Shown: positions 33,245 to 41,613, counted from the stretch's first letter. The stretch: DNA of 64,000 nucleotides from Hyphomicrobiales bacterium (GCA_017302635.1 JAFLCX010000002.1:372001-436000), one strand, 5' to 3'. Translations and numbers: made by a program. The notes: generated by a model from the letters alone, not told the origin.

Positions 33245-33302
33245 ATGGGAATCCCTGTCCTCGCCGTCAAGAGGAGAAACATGACAAATCGGCAAGGCGA
33301 GA

Positions 33303-33935
33303 TCAGGGCGAGGTGAGCCCCTGGAGATAAACCAGCACGCCGGCTTCGAGCAGGTCTTCGGCGCTCATGGGCAGCGGGCGCCGGGCGGCATCGCCGCGGG
33401 CAAACAGGCTCGCAATGCCGTGGCTCATCGCCCAGATATGCAGCGCAACCATCAGCGCGGGCGGACGCTTTCCGGCGGGAAGCGATACGAACAGGCTGTC
33501 GCATCCTTCCCGCAGCACCTGAAACGCGCGGTCTGCGGCCGCGTGCAGGGCAGGGTGCTGGCTGATGGCTATGCCGCCTTCGAACATCGCCGAGTAGGTC
33601 GCCGGCTCCTCGCGCGCGAAGGCGAGGTAGGCCCGGCCCACCCGGTTCAGCGCCTCACGGGGATTCGGCTTGCCGGCATCCCAGGCCGATTCAAGGCGGA
33701 TTCGGAACGCCTCGAACCCGCGCTCGGCGACATCGGCCATCAGCGCATCGCGATCGCGAAAATGGCGATAGGGCGCCGCCGGAGAAACGCCCGCTGCGCG
33801 CGCGGCTTCTGCGATCGTGAAACCTGCCGGGCCCTTCTCGCCAATCAGCCGGAGCGCGGCGTCGATCAGCGCCTCGCGCAGGTTGCCATGGTGATAGCCG
33901 CGCTTCTTGGACGGGTCATTCGCATCCCAATTCAT
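33303..33935 (-). CDS. TetR/AcrR-family transcriptional regulator
   Basis: This 210-residue protein carries an N-terminal TetR helix-turn-helix, FTIAEAARAAGVSPAAPYRHF, with helix landmarks at residues about 38-60. The C-terminal ligand domain has the look of the WHG-type group (AYLAFAREEPATYSAMFEGG). Its start overlaps the stop of the DUF6498 gene by four bases, placing it last in a three-gene coupled operon. Ligand and targets are unknown. The palindrome at 33224-33244 just downstream is a plausible binding site. Confidence 0.9.
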   Translation of the reverse strand: MNWDANDPSKKRGYHHGNLREALIDAALRLIGEKGPAGFTIAEAARAAGVSPAAPYRHFRDRDALMADVAERGFEAFRIRLESAWDAGKPNPREALNRVGRAYLAFAREEPATYSAMFEGGIAISQHPALHAAADRAFQVLREGCDSLFVSLPAGKRPPALMVALHIWAMSHGIASLFARGDAARRPLPMSAEDLLEAGVLVYLQGLTSP

Positions 33936-34639
33936 GGCGGCGACTTATCGGGGATTGTGCTGGTGCTGGCAACCGGCGCGGCCGTGGCCGAGAGGCGCTG
34001 GCGCTCCCTCAGATGCGCGATGGCATCGATGGCGGTTTTAAGCCCGATCAGGACGAGGACGGCATAGATCGGTTGCCCCATCGACGCGACGGCAATCGCG
34101 CCGAGAATGATGGTCAGGTGCAGAACCACGATGCGGGTATAGGGACCATAGATCAGGTCGCCGACATTAATCGTCCGGTACTCGCCTCGTCCGATATAAT
34201 TCACCACAAAGGAAACACCGTGGCTCGCGAAAAGGCCGAGTGTGGCCCAGAGGAAGCCCGGCTGGTTGCCGATGAAGGCCGCCACCATCCGCACCACCCC
34301 GAAGGGCGACATATCGGCATCGGCGGTGATGAGCTTTGCACTTTCCCCGAACATCGCAAAGACGAAGATTCCGTGCCCGGCACAGAACGCGCCGTAATGG
34401 AAGGCAAAAAACGCCATCAAGAACGGCATGCCCCATTCCCTGAGCAACACCATCCGTGCGCCCATTCGCAGGATGTTGATGGCGCCGATGACGATATTCT
34501 CAAGCCAGAACAGCACCATCACATCGAAGACGCTCCAGCCGAGAAACAGCACGCCGAAAATCGGCAGCAGGTTCACCAGCAGCAAGGCTGCCAGCGAGAG
34601 CATGACGGGGCGGTGCCCCTTGTTGGCTGCAAACATCAT
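33932..34639 (-). CDS. DUF6498-type integral membrane protein
   Basis: This 235-residue protein has about six predicted membrane helices. The N-terminal part (LLPIFGVLFLGWSVFDVMVLFWLENIVIG, with landmark W at about 43 and 51) resembles DUF6498, a membrane family without known function. Its start overlaps the stop of the upstream GlxA-type regulator (ATGA) and its stop overlaps the TetR start (also ATGA). The three proteins are therefore translated as one unit, which suggests a common process. Confidence 0.75.
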   Translation of the reverse strand: MMFAANKGHRPVMLSLAALLLVNLLPIFGVLFLGWSVFDVMVLFWLENIVIGAINILRMGARMVLLREWGMPFLMAFFAFHYGAFCAGHGIFVFAMFGESAKLITADADMSPFGVVRMVAAFIGNQPGFLWATLGLFASHGVSFVVNYIGRGEYRTINVGDLIYGPYTRIVVLHLTIILGAIAVASMGQPIYAVLVLIGLKTAIDAIAHLRERQRLSATAAPVASTSTIPDKSPP

Positions 34640-35655
34640 GGCCGCTTTTCTAGACCACTCACCCGATTCGGGCGAGGAGACGAGAACCGCGCGCGCCAGG
34701 CGGCGGGGCTGAGTTGGTGCTCCTTCATGAAGTGGTGTCGCATCGTATCGACTGATCCGAAACCGGAAAGAGCCGCGACATCTTCGAGTTTGAGGTCGCG
34801 ACGTGCCTCCATCAGCCCTTGAGCATGGCGTAGGCGGGCGCGAACGACATGCACTCCGGCGCTGATGCCGGTTGTCTGTGCGAAGCGCCGCTGGAAGCTG
34901 CGCAGGCTCATCCCGGCGCGACGGGCCAGAGCCTCGATCGAGAGATCCTCCCCTGGATTGGTCTCGATCCAGTCGATGATCGCGCCGAGGCGTTCGCCTT
35001 CATGTGGCCGCGGCACCGGGTGCAGGATGAACTGCGCCTGCCCGCCATCACGATGAGGGGGGACGACCAGTCGCCGTGCCACGATGTTCGCGGCCTCGAC
35101 CCCGAAATCGCGCCGCACAATCGACAGGCAAAGATCAATCCCCGCAGCACTGCCCGCAGCTGTGAGGAGATCACCGTTGTCGGAATAAAGCCGGTCGGCC
35201 TCCACCGCGATGCGCGGGAAGCGTGCGGTCAGCGCCTCGGCATAGCGCCAATGTGTGGTGGCGCGCTTGCCGTCGAGCAGCCCCGTTGCGGCGAGAACGA
35301 AAGCGCCGGAACACAGCGTCGCGATGCGGCAGCCGCGTTGATGCGCCTGGCGCAAGGCTTCGATGAGATCGGGCGGAACGGGCGCATCGAGCCCCCGCCA
35401 GCCGGGAATGATGATGAGATCAGCGCTCGCGAGAGCCTCCAGCCCGGCATCGGCCTCGAAGCGCAGCCCGCCCGCTGCCCGGAGCGGGCCTGGCTCGATG
35501 GCAGCCGTGCGGTAACGATACCAGCCTGGTCCCATCTCGGGGCGGGGGAGGCCGAAAACCTCATAGGCGACGCCGAATTCAAAGGTGCAAAGCCCGTCAT
35601 AGGCGAGAGCCGCAACAGCGGGGCCGGTCAGGGCAGGGGGAGCGGTATTTGGCAT
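34636..35655 (-). CDS. GlxA/FtrA-family AraC-type transcriptional regulator
   Basis: This 339-residue protein combines a DJ-1/PfpI-like N-terminal domain (residues about 12-190) and a C-terminal AraC DNA-binding domain (about 225-325). The first has ALAYDGLCTFEFGVAYEVFG and the cysteine elbow ATLCSGAFVLAATGLLDG. The second has SIEALARRAGMSLRSFQRRF. The arrangement matches FtrA-like regulators. It is divergent from the rhodanese gene across 97 bases, so rhodanese is the likely target; I recall such regulators being found beside rhodaneses elsewhere. It heads the overlapped operon with DUF6498 and TetR. Confidence 0.9.
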   Translation of the reverse strand: MPNTAPPALTGPAVAALAYDGLCTFEFGVAYEVFGLPRPEMGPGWYRYRTAAIEPGPLRAAGGLRFEADAGLEALASADLIIIPGWRGLDAPVPPDLIEALRQAHQRGCRIATLCSGAFVLAATGLLDGKRATTHWRYAEALTARFPRIAVEADRLYSDNGDLLTAAGSAAGIDLCLSIVRRDFGVEAANIVARRLVVPPHRDGGQAQFILHPVPRPHEGERLGAIIDWIETNPGEDLSIEALARRAGMSLRSFQRRFAQTTGISAGVHVVRARLRHAQGLMEARRDLKLEDVAALSGFGSVDTMRHHFMKEHQLSPAAWRARFSSPRPNRVSGLEKRP

Positions 35656-35752
35656 GATATCCAGTCAAACTGACATTCGTGCCAGTGTCAATGCGTGCAG
35701 TGTTTTGAGATGGTCGCGGTCACCGAACACTTGCGACAAAGGATTGGCCCTC

Positions 35753-36145
35753 ATGAGTTCCGTTTCCGATATCCCCGCCGCCAGCGCGGATGATACGATC
35801 GCCCGCTACGAGGCGCGCCTCGCCTTCGAGACCGATTGCTGGGATGTTCATCACGCCTTCGAGACGGGCCAGGTTGATTTCGTGCTGCTCGATGTCCGCT
35901 CGCCGGCTCTCTATGCGGCCGCGCATGTGCCGGGCGCGATCAGCCTGCCGCATGGCAAGATCACCGAGCGGAAAATGGCCGAGTGGCCTGTCGAGACGCT
36001 GTTCGTCGTCTATTGCGCCGGCCCGCATTGCAATGGCGCCGACAGGGGCGCGCTGCGCCTCGCGCGCCTCGGCCGAAAGGTGAAGCTGATGATCGGCGGC
36101 ATGACCGGCTGGGCGGATGAAGGCTTCGAGTTCGCGAAGGGATAA
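35753..36145 (+). CDS. Rhodanese-like domain protein
   Basis: This 130-residue single rhodanese domain has VLLDVRSPALYAAAHVPGAISLPHG in its first half (landmarks LLDVRS and HVPGA) and the presumed sulfur-carrying cysteine in VVYCAGPHCNGADRGA, at about C88. The active loop differs from the usual CxxGxR pattern, with two cysteines (C88, C93). It may transfer sulfane sulfur or act as a sulfurtransferase-like detoxification protein. ATG 35753 was chosen over a longer frame. A dispersed repeat begins right after the stop. Confidence 0.85.
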   Translation: MSSVSDIPAASADDTIARYEARLAFETDCWDVHHAFETGQVDFVLLDVRSPALYAAAHVPGAISLPHGKITERKMAEWPVETLFVVYCAGPHCNGADRGALRLARLGRKVKLMIGGMTGWADEGFEFAKG

Positions 36146-36220
36146 AGCATTTTCAAGCGAAGTGGATTCCGGTTCGCGTGAAGAACCGGACGTCGGCGTC
36201 AGCGAATATGCGCCAAAACG
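36146..36220 (+). repeat. Dispersed intergenic repeat, copy B
   Basis: It starts AGCATTTTCAAGCGAAGTGG directly after the rhodanese stop codon and contains CCGGTTC/GAACCGG as a seven-base stem. A tail with CAGCGAATATGCGCCAAAAC follows. It matches copy A (17548-17625) over nearly its full length and copy C (51484-51552) over its first half. Confidence 0.75.
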
Positions 36221-36310
36221 ATCAAAGTGCTCTGAAACCATTCCCGGCTTTCATCATCCTATTCGTGCTTGGCGTTTGACGCGGGGCACCTCATCCGCGA
36301 GGTTCGCCCA

Positions 36311-37531
36311 ATGATCCTCACTGCATCCAGAAAACCCGATAGCGCCTATGCTTGGGCAAGGCTTGCGCTGGCGCTGCTGATTTCGACGATCGCAGGAGTT
36401 GGCATGTGGGCCGTGGTGGTTGTGCTGCCCGCCGTGCAGGCCGATTTTGGCGTGGCACGCGGCGCGGCCTCGCTGCCCTATACCCTGACCATGCTGGGTT
36501 TTGCCGCAGCGACCATTGTTCTGGGTAAACTCTCGGACAGGGTGGGGATTGTTACCCCCGTGCTGATTGCGGGGCTGTCGCTCGGCCTCGGCTTCGGCCT
36601 CTCCGCCTTTGCTACCAATCTCGTGCTGTTCTCGGTGTTGCATTTCCTTGTCGGGATGGGAGCTGGAGCCGGTTTCGCACCGATGATGGCGGATATCTCG
36701 CACTGGTTCGTGAAGCGCCGGGGCTTGGCTGTGGTGATCGTCGCCAGCGGCAATTACCTTGCGGGTGCTATCTGGCCGTTGCTGATGAACCAGTGGATGC
36801 CGGTTCATGGCTGGCGTGGAACCTATGTGATCATCGCGATTGTCTGCGCCGTCAGCGTTATTCCGCTGGCTTTCGCCTTGCGTCGCAAGCCCGAAGCCGC
36901 AACGCTCGATGCGGCAACAACCGCCGCTGCCGCCGCCCGTGCCGATCTCGGCCTTTCGCCGCGCGCGCTGCAAATCCTGCTGATATTGGCCGGCTTTTCC
37001 TGCTGCGTGGCGATGAGCATGCCGCAGGTGCATATCGTCGCCTATTGCGGCGATCTCGGCTATGGCGTGGCGCGCGGGGCCGAGATGCTCTCGCTCATGC
37101 TGGGGCTGGGCATCGTCAGCCGCATTGCCTCTGGCTTCGTCGCGGACAGGATCGGCGGAGCGGCGACCCTGCTCATCGGCTCGATCATGCAGGGCGTCGC
37201 GCTGGTACTCTACCTCTTCTTCAACGGACTGGCCTCGCTCTACATCATTTCCGGCATTTTCGGCCTGTTTCAGGGTGGCATCGTGCCGATGTACGCCGTG
37301 ATCTGCCGCGAATTCCTGCCGCCGCGCGAGGCGGGGGCGCGGATCGGCCTTGTCATGGCCGCGACCATCGTCGGCATGGCCTTCGGCGGCTATGTCTCCG
37401 GGCTGATCTATGACGCCACGAGTTCCTACCGCCTCGCCTTCCTCAACGGCGTGATCTGGAACGGGCTGAACCTGCTGGTCGTGGCGTGGCTCTTCATGCG
37501 CCGCCAGAGGGCGATGATGCAGGCAGCCTGA
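36311..37531 (+). CDS. MFS transporter
   Basis: This 406-residue protein has twelve predicted helices. The MFS loop motif GKLSDRVGIVTPVL follows helix 2, and the second half has the related FVADRIGGAATLL. The first half resembles monocarboxylate/oxalate-formate type carriers (WFVKRRGLAVVIVASGNYLAG), but the substrate is not certain. A TTG start at 36269 would add 14 residues; ATG 36311 is preferred, with GAGG about 12 bases upstream. No operon partner is obvious. Confidence 0.88.
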   Translation: MILTASRKPDSAYAWARLALALLISTIAGVGMWAVVVVLPAVQADFGVARGAASLPYTLTMLGFAAATIVLGKLSDRVGIVTPVLIAGLSLGLGFGLSAFATNLVLFSVLHFLVGMGAGAGFAPMMADISHWFVKRRGLAVVIVASGNYLAGAIWPLLMNQWMPVHGWRGTYVIIAIVCAVSVIPLAFALRRKPEAATLDAATTAAAAARADLGLSPRALQILLILAGFSCCVAMSMPQVHIVAYCGDLGYGVARGAEMLSLMLGLGIVSRIASGFVADRIGGAATLLIGSIMQGVALVLYLFFNGLASLYIISGIFGLFQGGIVPMYAVICREFLPPREAGARIGLVMAATIVGMAFGGYVSGLIYDATSSYRLAFLNGVIWNGLNLLVVAWLFMRRQRAMMQAA

Positions 37532-37587
37532 GGTGCTTTGCATCCAATCCTCGCATTCGTGTGTTTCACCCTCAAAGGAGAAACATC

Positions 37588-37968
37588 ATGCGCCGCATTC
37601 CATTTCAGCCTGTTCTGCTCGGACTGATCCTGAGCTTCGTTCTCATCGCCACGCCAAAAGCGGAAGAGGATTTCACGCGGTGGCCTGTGCTGGTCAATCC
37701 GTTCGAAAGCACGTCCGGCGGCGGGGTGATGATCGACAAATATGCTCCGGTTGTGACGAACGGGCTGTGTCGGACCGATTTCTCGGTGACGATCCCCGGC
37801 CCCTCCGGTGGCACTTTCCTCAATGAAGCGGAATTTGATGCATTGCCCATTCAGGGCGGCATTCTGTGCACGAATGGCCGCTGGCGCTCGAAAGACGGAA
37901 GCCAGCAGGGCACCACACCCTTCCGTGTATTCTTGAAAGACGGAATTGCACGCCGTCCTCCGGGTTGA
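37588..37968 (+). CDS. Hypothetical exported protein
   Basis: 126 residues. The signal peptide MRRIPFQPVLLGLILSFVLIATPKAEE is clear, and ATG 37588 is preceded by AAAGGAG. The mature chain has two cysteines (GLCRTDF and GILCTNGRW) that could form a disulfide, and a small beta-rich look (FSVTIPGPSGGTFLNEAEF). I recognise no family. It lies between the MFS gene and the MetE-like gene, all on the plus strand with short gaps. Confidence 0.75.
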   Translation: MRRIPFQPVLLGLILSFVLIATPKAEEDFTRWPVLVNPFESTSGGGVMIDKYAPVVTNGLCRTDFSVTIPGPSGGTFLNEAEFDALPIQGGILCTNGRWRSKDGSQQGTTPFRVFLKDGIARRPPG

Positions 37969-38022
37969 CCTCCCGGCCTTTCCGGCCCACCTCCTCGTGA
38001 CAAGAAAAACAAGGAGGGACTC

Positions 38023-39045
38023 ATGCTCAAGACCACGCTCGCCGGCTCATTGCCGAAGCCCAAATGGCTCGCGGAGGAGGAGAAGCTCTGGGCGGGCTGG
38101 AAACTCGAGGGCGCGGAACTCATCGAGGGCAAGCGCGACGCCACCATCCTGGCGGTGAAACTCCAGGAAGATGCGGGGCTCGACATCGTTGGCGATGGCG
38201 AGCAGGCTCGCCAGCATTTCGTGCACGGGTTTCTCGCGAACCTCGAGGGGATCGACTGGAACAAGAAGACCCGGATGGGAATCCGCAACAACCGCTATGA
38301 GGCGGATGTGCCCACCGTCACCGGTCCCATCCGCCGCAAAGGCTCCGTTCACCGCATGGAGGCAGAGGCGGCACGTGCGAACACGGATCGCAAGCTGAAA
38401 TTCACTTTGCCCGGCCCGATGACCATCGTCGATACGATCGCCGATGCGCATTACGGCCGACGCGAGGATCTCGCTTTTGCTTTCGCTGAAGCGCTGAACG
38501 CGGAAGCGCTCGAATTGCAATCCCTCGGCGTCGATACCGTCCAGTTCGATGAGCCGGCGTGGAATGTTTACATGCCGCAGGTCGCTGAATGGGGCATGGC
38601 CGCGCTTGAACGTGCCGCGAAGGGGCTCACCTGCACCACCGCTGTGCATATCTGCTACGGCTATGGCATCAAGGCCAATACCGACTGGAAGGCGACCCTC
38701 GGCGGCTCATGGCGGCACTACGAGGAGACCTTCCCCGTCATCGCCCGCTCCTCGGTCCAGCAGGTGAGCCTCGAGTGTCGCAATTCGAAGGTGCCGCTGG
38801 ATCTGATCAAGCTGCTCGATGGCAAGGACGTGCTCGTCGGCTGCATTGATGTCGCCTCCGACACGGTCGAGACACCCGAGCAGGTCGCGGATACCATCCG
38901 ACAGGCCATGAAGTATGTTGCGCCGGAAAAGCTTTTCCCCTGCACGAATTGCGGCATGGCCCCCATGTCGCGCAATATCGCCTATGCCAAGCTCGCGAGC
39001 CTTGCCAAGGGCGCGAAAATCGTCTGCGATGAACTGAGACGATAG
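38023..39045 (+). CDS. Core MetE-like methionine synthase (catalytic domain only)
   Basis: This 340-residue protein matches the C-terminal catalytic half of cobalamin-independent methionine synthase and lacks the N-terminal half. Zinc ligands are in place: H209 and C211 in VHICYGYG, E251 in SLECRN, and C307 in FPCTNCGMAP. QFDEPAWN supplies the substrate-binding aspartate. Such short MetE relatives transfer methyl groups to homocysteine, probably from donors other than methyl-folate; the donor here is unknown. No partner gene of the MesX/DUF1852 type is seen. A clear AAGGAGGGA site precedes the ATG. Confidence 0.85.
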   Translation: MLKTTLAGSLPKPKWLAEEEKLWAGWKLEGAELIEGKRDATILAVKLQEDAGLDIVGDGEQARQHFVHGFLANLEGIDWNKKTRMGIRNNRYEADVPTVTGPIRRKGSVHRMEAEAARANTDRKLKFTLPGPMTIVDTIADAHYGRREDLAFAFAEALNAEALELQSLGVDTVQFDEPAWNVYMPQVAEWGMAALERAAKGLTCTTAVHICYGYGIKANTDWKATLGGSWRHYEETFPVIARSSVQQVSLECRNSKVPLDLIKLLDGKDVLVGCIDVASDTVETPEQVADTIRQAMKYVAPEKLFPCTNCGMAPMSRNIAYAKLASLAKGAKIVCDELRR

Positions 39046-39055
39046 GGATTTTTCA

Positions 39056-39442
39056 ATGACCGAAGTTCCGACGCCACGCGGGCAACTCACCCTGCGCACC
39101 ATCGCCATGCCGGCGGATACCAACGCCAATGGCGATATTTTTGGCGGCTGGGTGATGGCCCGGATGGATCAGGCCGGCGGCATCGCCGGCGTCGAGCGCA
39201 CGCAGGGCCGCGTGGTGACCGTGAAGGTCGATTCCATGACCTTTAGACGCCCCATGAAGGTAGGCGATGTTCTGTGCGTCTACACCGAGATCGGGCGAGT
39301 TGGCCGCACCTCTTTCAACATCCATGTGGAGGCCTGGGCGCAGCGCTTCATGACGAACCGGATGGAACTCGTCACGGACGCGGATTTCACCTTTGTCGCG
39401 ATCGATGATGACGGCAAACCGAGGCCGGTGCCGCCCAGCTAA
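39056..39442 (+). CDS. Acyl-CoA thioesterase, YciA-type hotdog fold
   Basis: 128 residues. The hotdog core has MPADTNANGDIFGGWVMARMDQAGG, in which NANGDIFGGW is the family signature, and VTVKVDSMTFRRPMKVGD for the central strand. It hydrolyses acyl-CoA esters in the cytoplasm; the preferred chain length is unknown. It begins ten bases after the stop of the MetE-like gene and may be co-transcribed with it. Its stop lies ten bases from the convergent TetR gene. Confidence 0.92.
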   Translation: MTEVPTPRGQLTLRTIAMPADTNANGDIFGGWVMARMDQAGGIAGVERTQGRVVTVKVDSMTFRRPMKVGDVLCVYTEIGRVGRTSFNIHVEAWAQRFMTNRMELVTDADFTFVAIDDDGKPRPVPPS

Positions 39443-39452
39443 GATATGAGGC

Positions 39453-39992
39453 CTAGTCCCGCCGCACCATCCCTATGAACTTGAGGTAAGCCCGCTGGCT
39501 GACCTCCGGCTTCATCTCGGGCGCGATCACCTGAAAGCCAACGAAGGCGGCGTAAGTCACCTGCGCCAGAAGCTCGGCACTTTCCGGCGCAAAATCGCCC
39601 GTCGCGATGTAGAGTTTGACCAGATGCCCGATCCGGCGGCGGTCGACGGTGCGGATCACCTCGGCAACGGCACGATCTGTAGCGCCAAGCCGCCGCAAGC
39701 CCTGCTCGATGTTCATGTCGAGATGGCTGGTGAGGTGGTTCAAGGCATCGAGGTTTTTCGTGGCATCGCGCGGCTCGGAAGTGGCGGCGATGATCGCCTC
39801 TGTGTCGCGCTTGCGCCAGAACTCAGCGAGTTCCTGCCGGTAGGCGTCGATGGTCTCGAAATGGTGATAGAAGGAACCTTTGGTCCGCTGCGCGCGCTGG
39901 CACAAAGCGTCGATGGTCAGCGCCTCCGGGCCAGTTTCGGCCAGAGCTGCTAGTCCGAGCGTGAGCCAGTCGTCGTGCCGCACGCGCACCAT
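39453..39992 (-). CDS. TetR-family transcriptional regulator
   Basis: This 179-residue protein has a TetR helix-turn-helix, LTIDALCQRAQRTKGSFYHHF, at residues about 24-44, then a helical ligand domain. ATG 39992 overlaps the stop of the upstream membrane-protein gene by one base (TGATG), which fixes the start and couples the two. The promoter of the pair contains an operator-like near palindrome (40383-40397), consistent with autorepression. The inducer is unknown. Confidence 0.9.
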   Translation of the reverse strand: MVRVRHDDWLTLGLAALAETGPEALTIDALCQRAQRTKGSFYHHFETIDAYRQELAEFWRKRDTEAIIAATSEPRDATKNLDALNHLTSHLDMNIEQGLRRLGATDRAVAEVIRTVDRRRIGHLVKLYIATGDFAPESAELLAQVTYAAFVGFQVIAPEMKPEVSQRAYLKFIGMVRRD

Positions 39993-40366
39993 CAGGCGAA
40001 CCACAGGCCGATTGCGCCAACAATGGCAACCGGCACGAACAGAAACCCCTGCGGGTGGCGTATGAACGAGAGCCCGAGCCGCAGGTTCATGCCGAAATTC
40101 AGCGCGGCGAAGCTGGCAGCGCCGATCGTTGCAGACACGGCCAGCGCGCGCGATCCGCCCGGTTGCGCCGCCAGAAAAAAGGCGAGAGTCATCCCTGCAA
40201 GCGTGATCGTCACGAGATGCCAGCAATAGTACATGGTGTATCGAGCGATGCCGGGCATCTTCTCGAATCCCAGGAAGGGCCGCACGATCTCGCGCCCGCC
40301 CAAGATCAGGTGCGTGAGGCACACGGCAAGGGCGAGCACGCCCGCGAGACCGAGATACAGGTTCAT
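39992..40366 (-). CDS. Small integral membrane protein
   Basis: 124 residues with four predicted helices: GLAGVLALAVCLTHLILGG, a middle pair with WHLVTITLAGMTLAFFLAA and ALAVSATIGAASFAALNFG, and LFVPVAIVGAIGLWFA at the end. I do not recognise a family with certainty. It is the first gene of a two-gene operon with a TetR repressor, so it is probably induced by that repressor's ligand and may help expel or tolerate it. That role is inference from context only. Confidence 0.75.
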   Translation of the reverse strand: MNLYLGLAGVLALAVCLTHLILGGREIVRPFLGFEKMPGIARYTMYYCWHLVTITLAGMTLAFFLAAQPGGSRALAVSATIGAASFAALNFGMNLRLGLSFIRHPQGFLFVPVAIVGAIGLWFA

Positions 40367-40382
40367 GTCACTCTCCAGTTAA

Positions 40383-40410
40383 ACTATACTGTATGGTATT
40401 TTTTGGACAA
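40383..40410 (-). promoter_or_regulatory. Promoter with overlapping TetR-type operator
   Basis: On the minus strand TTGTCC (40410-40405), sixteen bases, then TATAGT form plausible -35 and -10 boxes. The near palindrome ACCATACAGTATAGT (40397-40383) covers the -10 box, with six of seven base pairs matching around its centre. It lies 17 bases before the ATG of the membrane-protein/TetR operon, the classic place for an autorepressor. Confidence 0.6.
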
Positions 40411-40470
40411 TCAAGTTCCCTCTTGCGAGCCAAGAGACGGGCTGTCGAGGAGTCGGGTAGCCTCCGCGCG

Positions 40471-41091
40471 TCACACCCAATTGTAATTGAAACTCACCGA
40501 GATCCGTTCTTCCTCGGAGCGGTTCATCGGCACGTCGTGCCGCAGGAAACTCTCCCAGAGCAGCAAGGTGCCGGGGTCGGGTGCAATCGAGACGAAGCTC
40601 TGGTTTTCGAGGGTCGCTTTCTTGGCGCGCGGAGGGGCGGCCATCATCATCGCGTGGCGCGGATCCTCGAAACGGATCGCGCTCGCGCCCTTGGGCACAG
40701 CGGCGTAGAACGTGCCGGAAATTACGCTGTTGGGGTGGATATGTGCCGCGTGAAACCCGCCCTCGGGCAGCACGTTCACCCAGAGGGAATCCATCTGGAG
40801 TTTGCCGCCGCCGAGATCAAATTGCAGGGTTTTAGCGAAAGACTTCACATGCGCGTCGATCGCTTTCGCGAGCGCCTTGAAGGCCGGAAACCGCCAGGGC
40901 AAATCGTCGAGCGAGGCGTAGGAGGTGTAGCCCGGATAGCCGTTCTTTTCGCACCACGTGATCCCGGCCCGATCATCGATCGAAAGCACTGCCGAAGCGG
41001 CGAGAATCTCGGCCAGCAGTTCGGGGTGATCGAGTTGGGCCCGGTAGATCCGTGACGGGAACAGGGTCAGCATCGTGCTGGTGTTGCTCAT
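40471..41091 (-). CDS. 2OG-Fe(II) oxygenase-type protein (TIGR02466-like)
   Basis: 206 residues. Pieces characteristic of this putative 2-oxoglutarate/iron oxygenase family are LTLFPSRIYRAQL at the start, SLWVNVLPEGGFHAAHIHPNSVISGTFYAAVP (landmark HIHP), and WESFLRHDVPMN with a second metal His, followed by RISVSFNYNW. The proposed ligands are the His of HIHP and the His of RHDVP. The substrate is unknown. Its start overlaps the stop of the upstream phosphatase gene by four bases, so the two are coupled. Confidence 0.82.
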   Translation of the reverse strand: MSNTSTMLTLFPSRIYRAQLDHPELLAEILAASAVLSIDDRAGITWCEKNGYPGYTSYASLDDLPWRFPAFKALAKAIDAHVKSFAKTLQFDLGGGKLQMDSLWVNVLPEGGFHAAHIHPNSVISGTFYAAVPKGASAIRFEDPRHAMMMAAPPRAKKATLENQSFVSIAPDPGTLLLWESFLRHDVPMNRSEEERISVSFNYNWV

Positions 41092-41582
41092 GTCCGGCCC
41101 TTGCCCCAGTCTTCCTGTTCCGGTGTCTCGACCGCGCCCGGCCGCGCCTGACGGATCACCCGCAAGGCCGCTTCCGGTTCCATGCCGCGTTCCACGAGAA
41201 GCCGCAAGGCCAGCATGCCGGAACGACCCTTGCCGCCCATGCAATGCAGCAGAACCGCCTCGCCTGCATCGAGCCGCGCATGGAGGATACGTGACAGCGC
41301 AGGCCAACGCGCGTCAGTCCGTTCGGGCACCCCGAAATCACGGATGGGGAAATGGTGGTGCGCGATATCGAGAGCGGTGAGGCCGGCCGCGAGCCCGCTG
41401 GCCCCTGCGGCGGCCATCTCGTCGCTTTCGGTCATGGAAACAACAAGCTGCGCCCCCCAATGGCGGATTGAACTGACATCGGCGACGATATCACCCGCCC
41501 GACCGGGCAATCGCGCGATGCCGATCTGGCCCGATCCTGTCGCGATCGTCGCGATGGTGAAAGGCTCTATGGCGTCGTGCAT
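41088..41582 (-). CDS. Dual-specificity/protein-tyrosine phosphatase-like protein
   Basis: 164 residues. The cysteine-phosphatase loop HCMGGKGRSG (C114, fitting HCxxGxxRS) and the general-acid region HHHFPIRDFGVP are visible. Proteins of this type dephosphorylate Tyr or Ser/Thr residues or small phosphates; the target is unknown. ATG 41582 is used; a longer in-frame start exists upstream at 41717 but would run into the RlpA gene. The overlap with the oxygenase gene suggests a shared task. Confidence 0.82.
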   Translation of the reverse strand: MHDAIEPFTIATIATGSGQIGIARLPGRAGDIVADVSSIRHWGAQLVVSMTESDEMAAAGASGLAAGLTALDIAHHHFPIRDFGVPERTDARWPALSRILHARLDAGEAVLLHCMGGKGRSGMLALRLLVERGMEPEAALRVIRQARPGAVETPEQEDWGKGRT

Positions 41583-41613
41583 TCCGCGCCCGTCCGGTGA
41601 GAAAAGCGGGGTG

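Noticed and set aside
36254..37543. A 429-residue minus-strand frame opposite the MFS gene
   Set aside because: The product is low-complexity, rich in His, Gln, Arg and Asp, as expected of an antisense frame; the plus frame encodes a clear twelve-helix transporter.
37969..38022. Possible SAM-type riboswitch before the MetE-like gene
   Set aside because: Only 54 bases separate the genes, too few for a riboswitch, and no conserved stems are visible.
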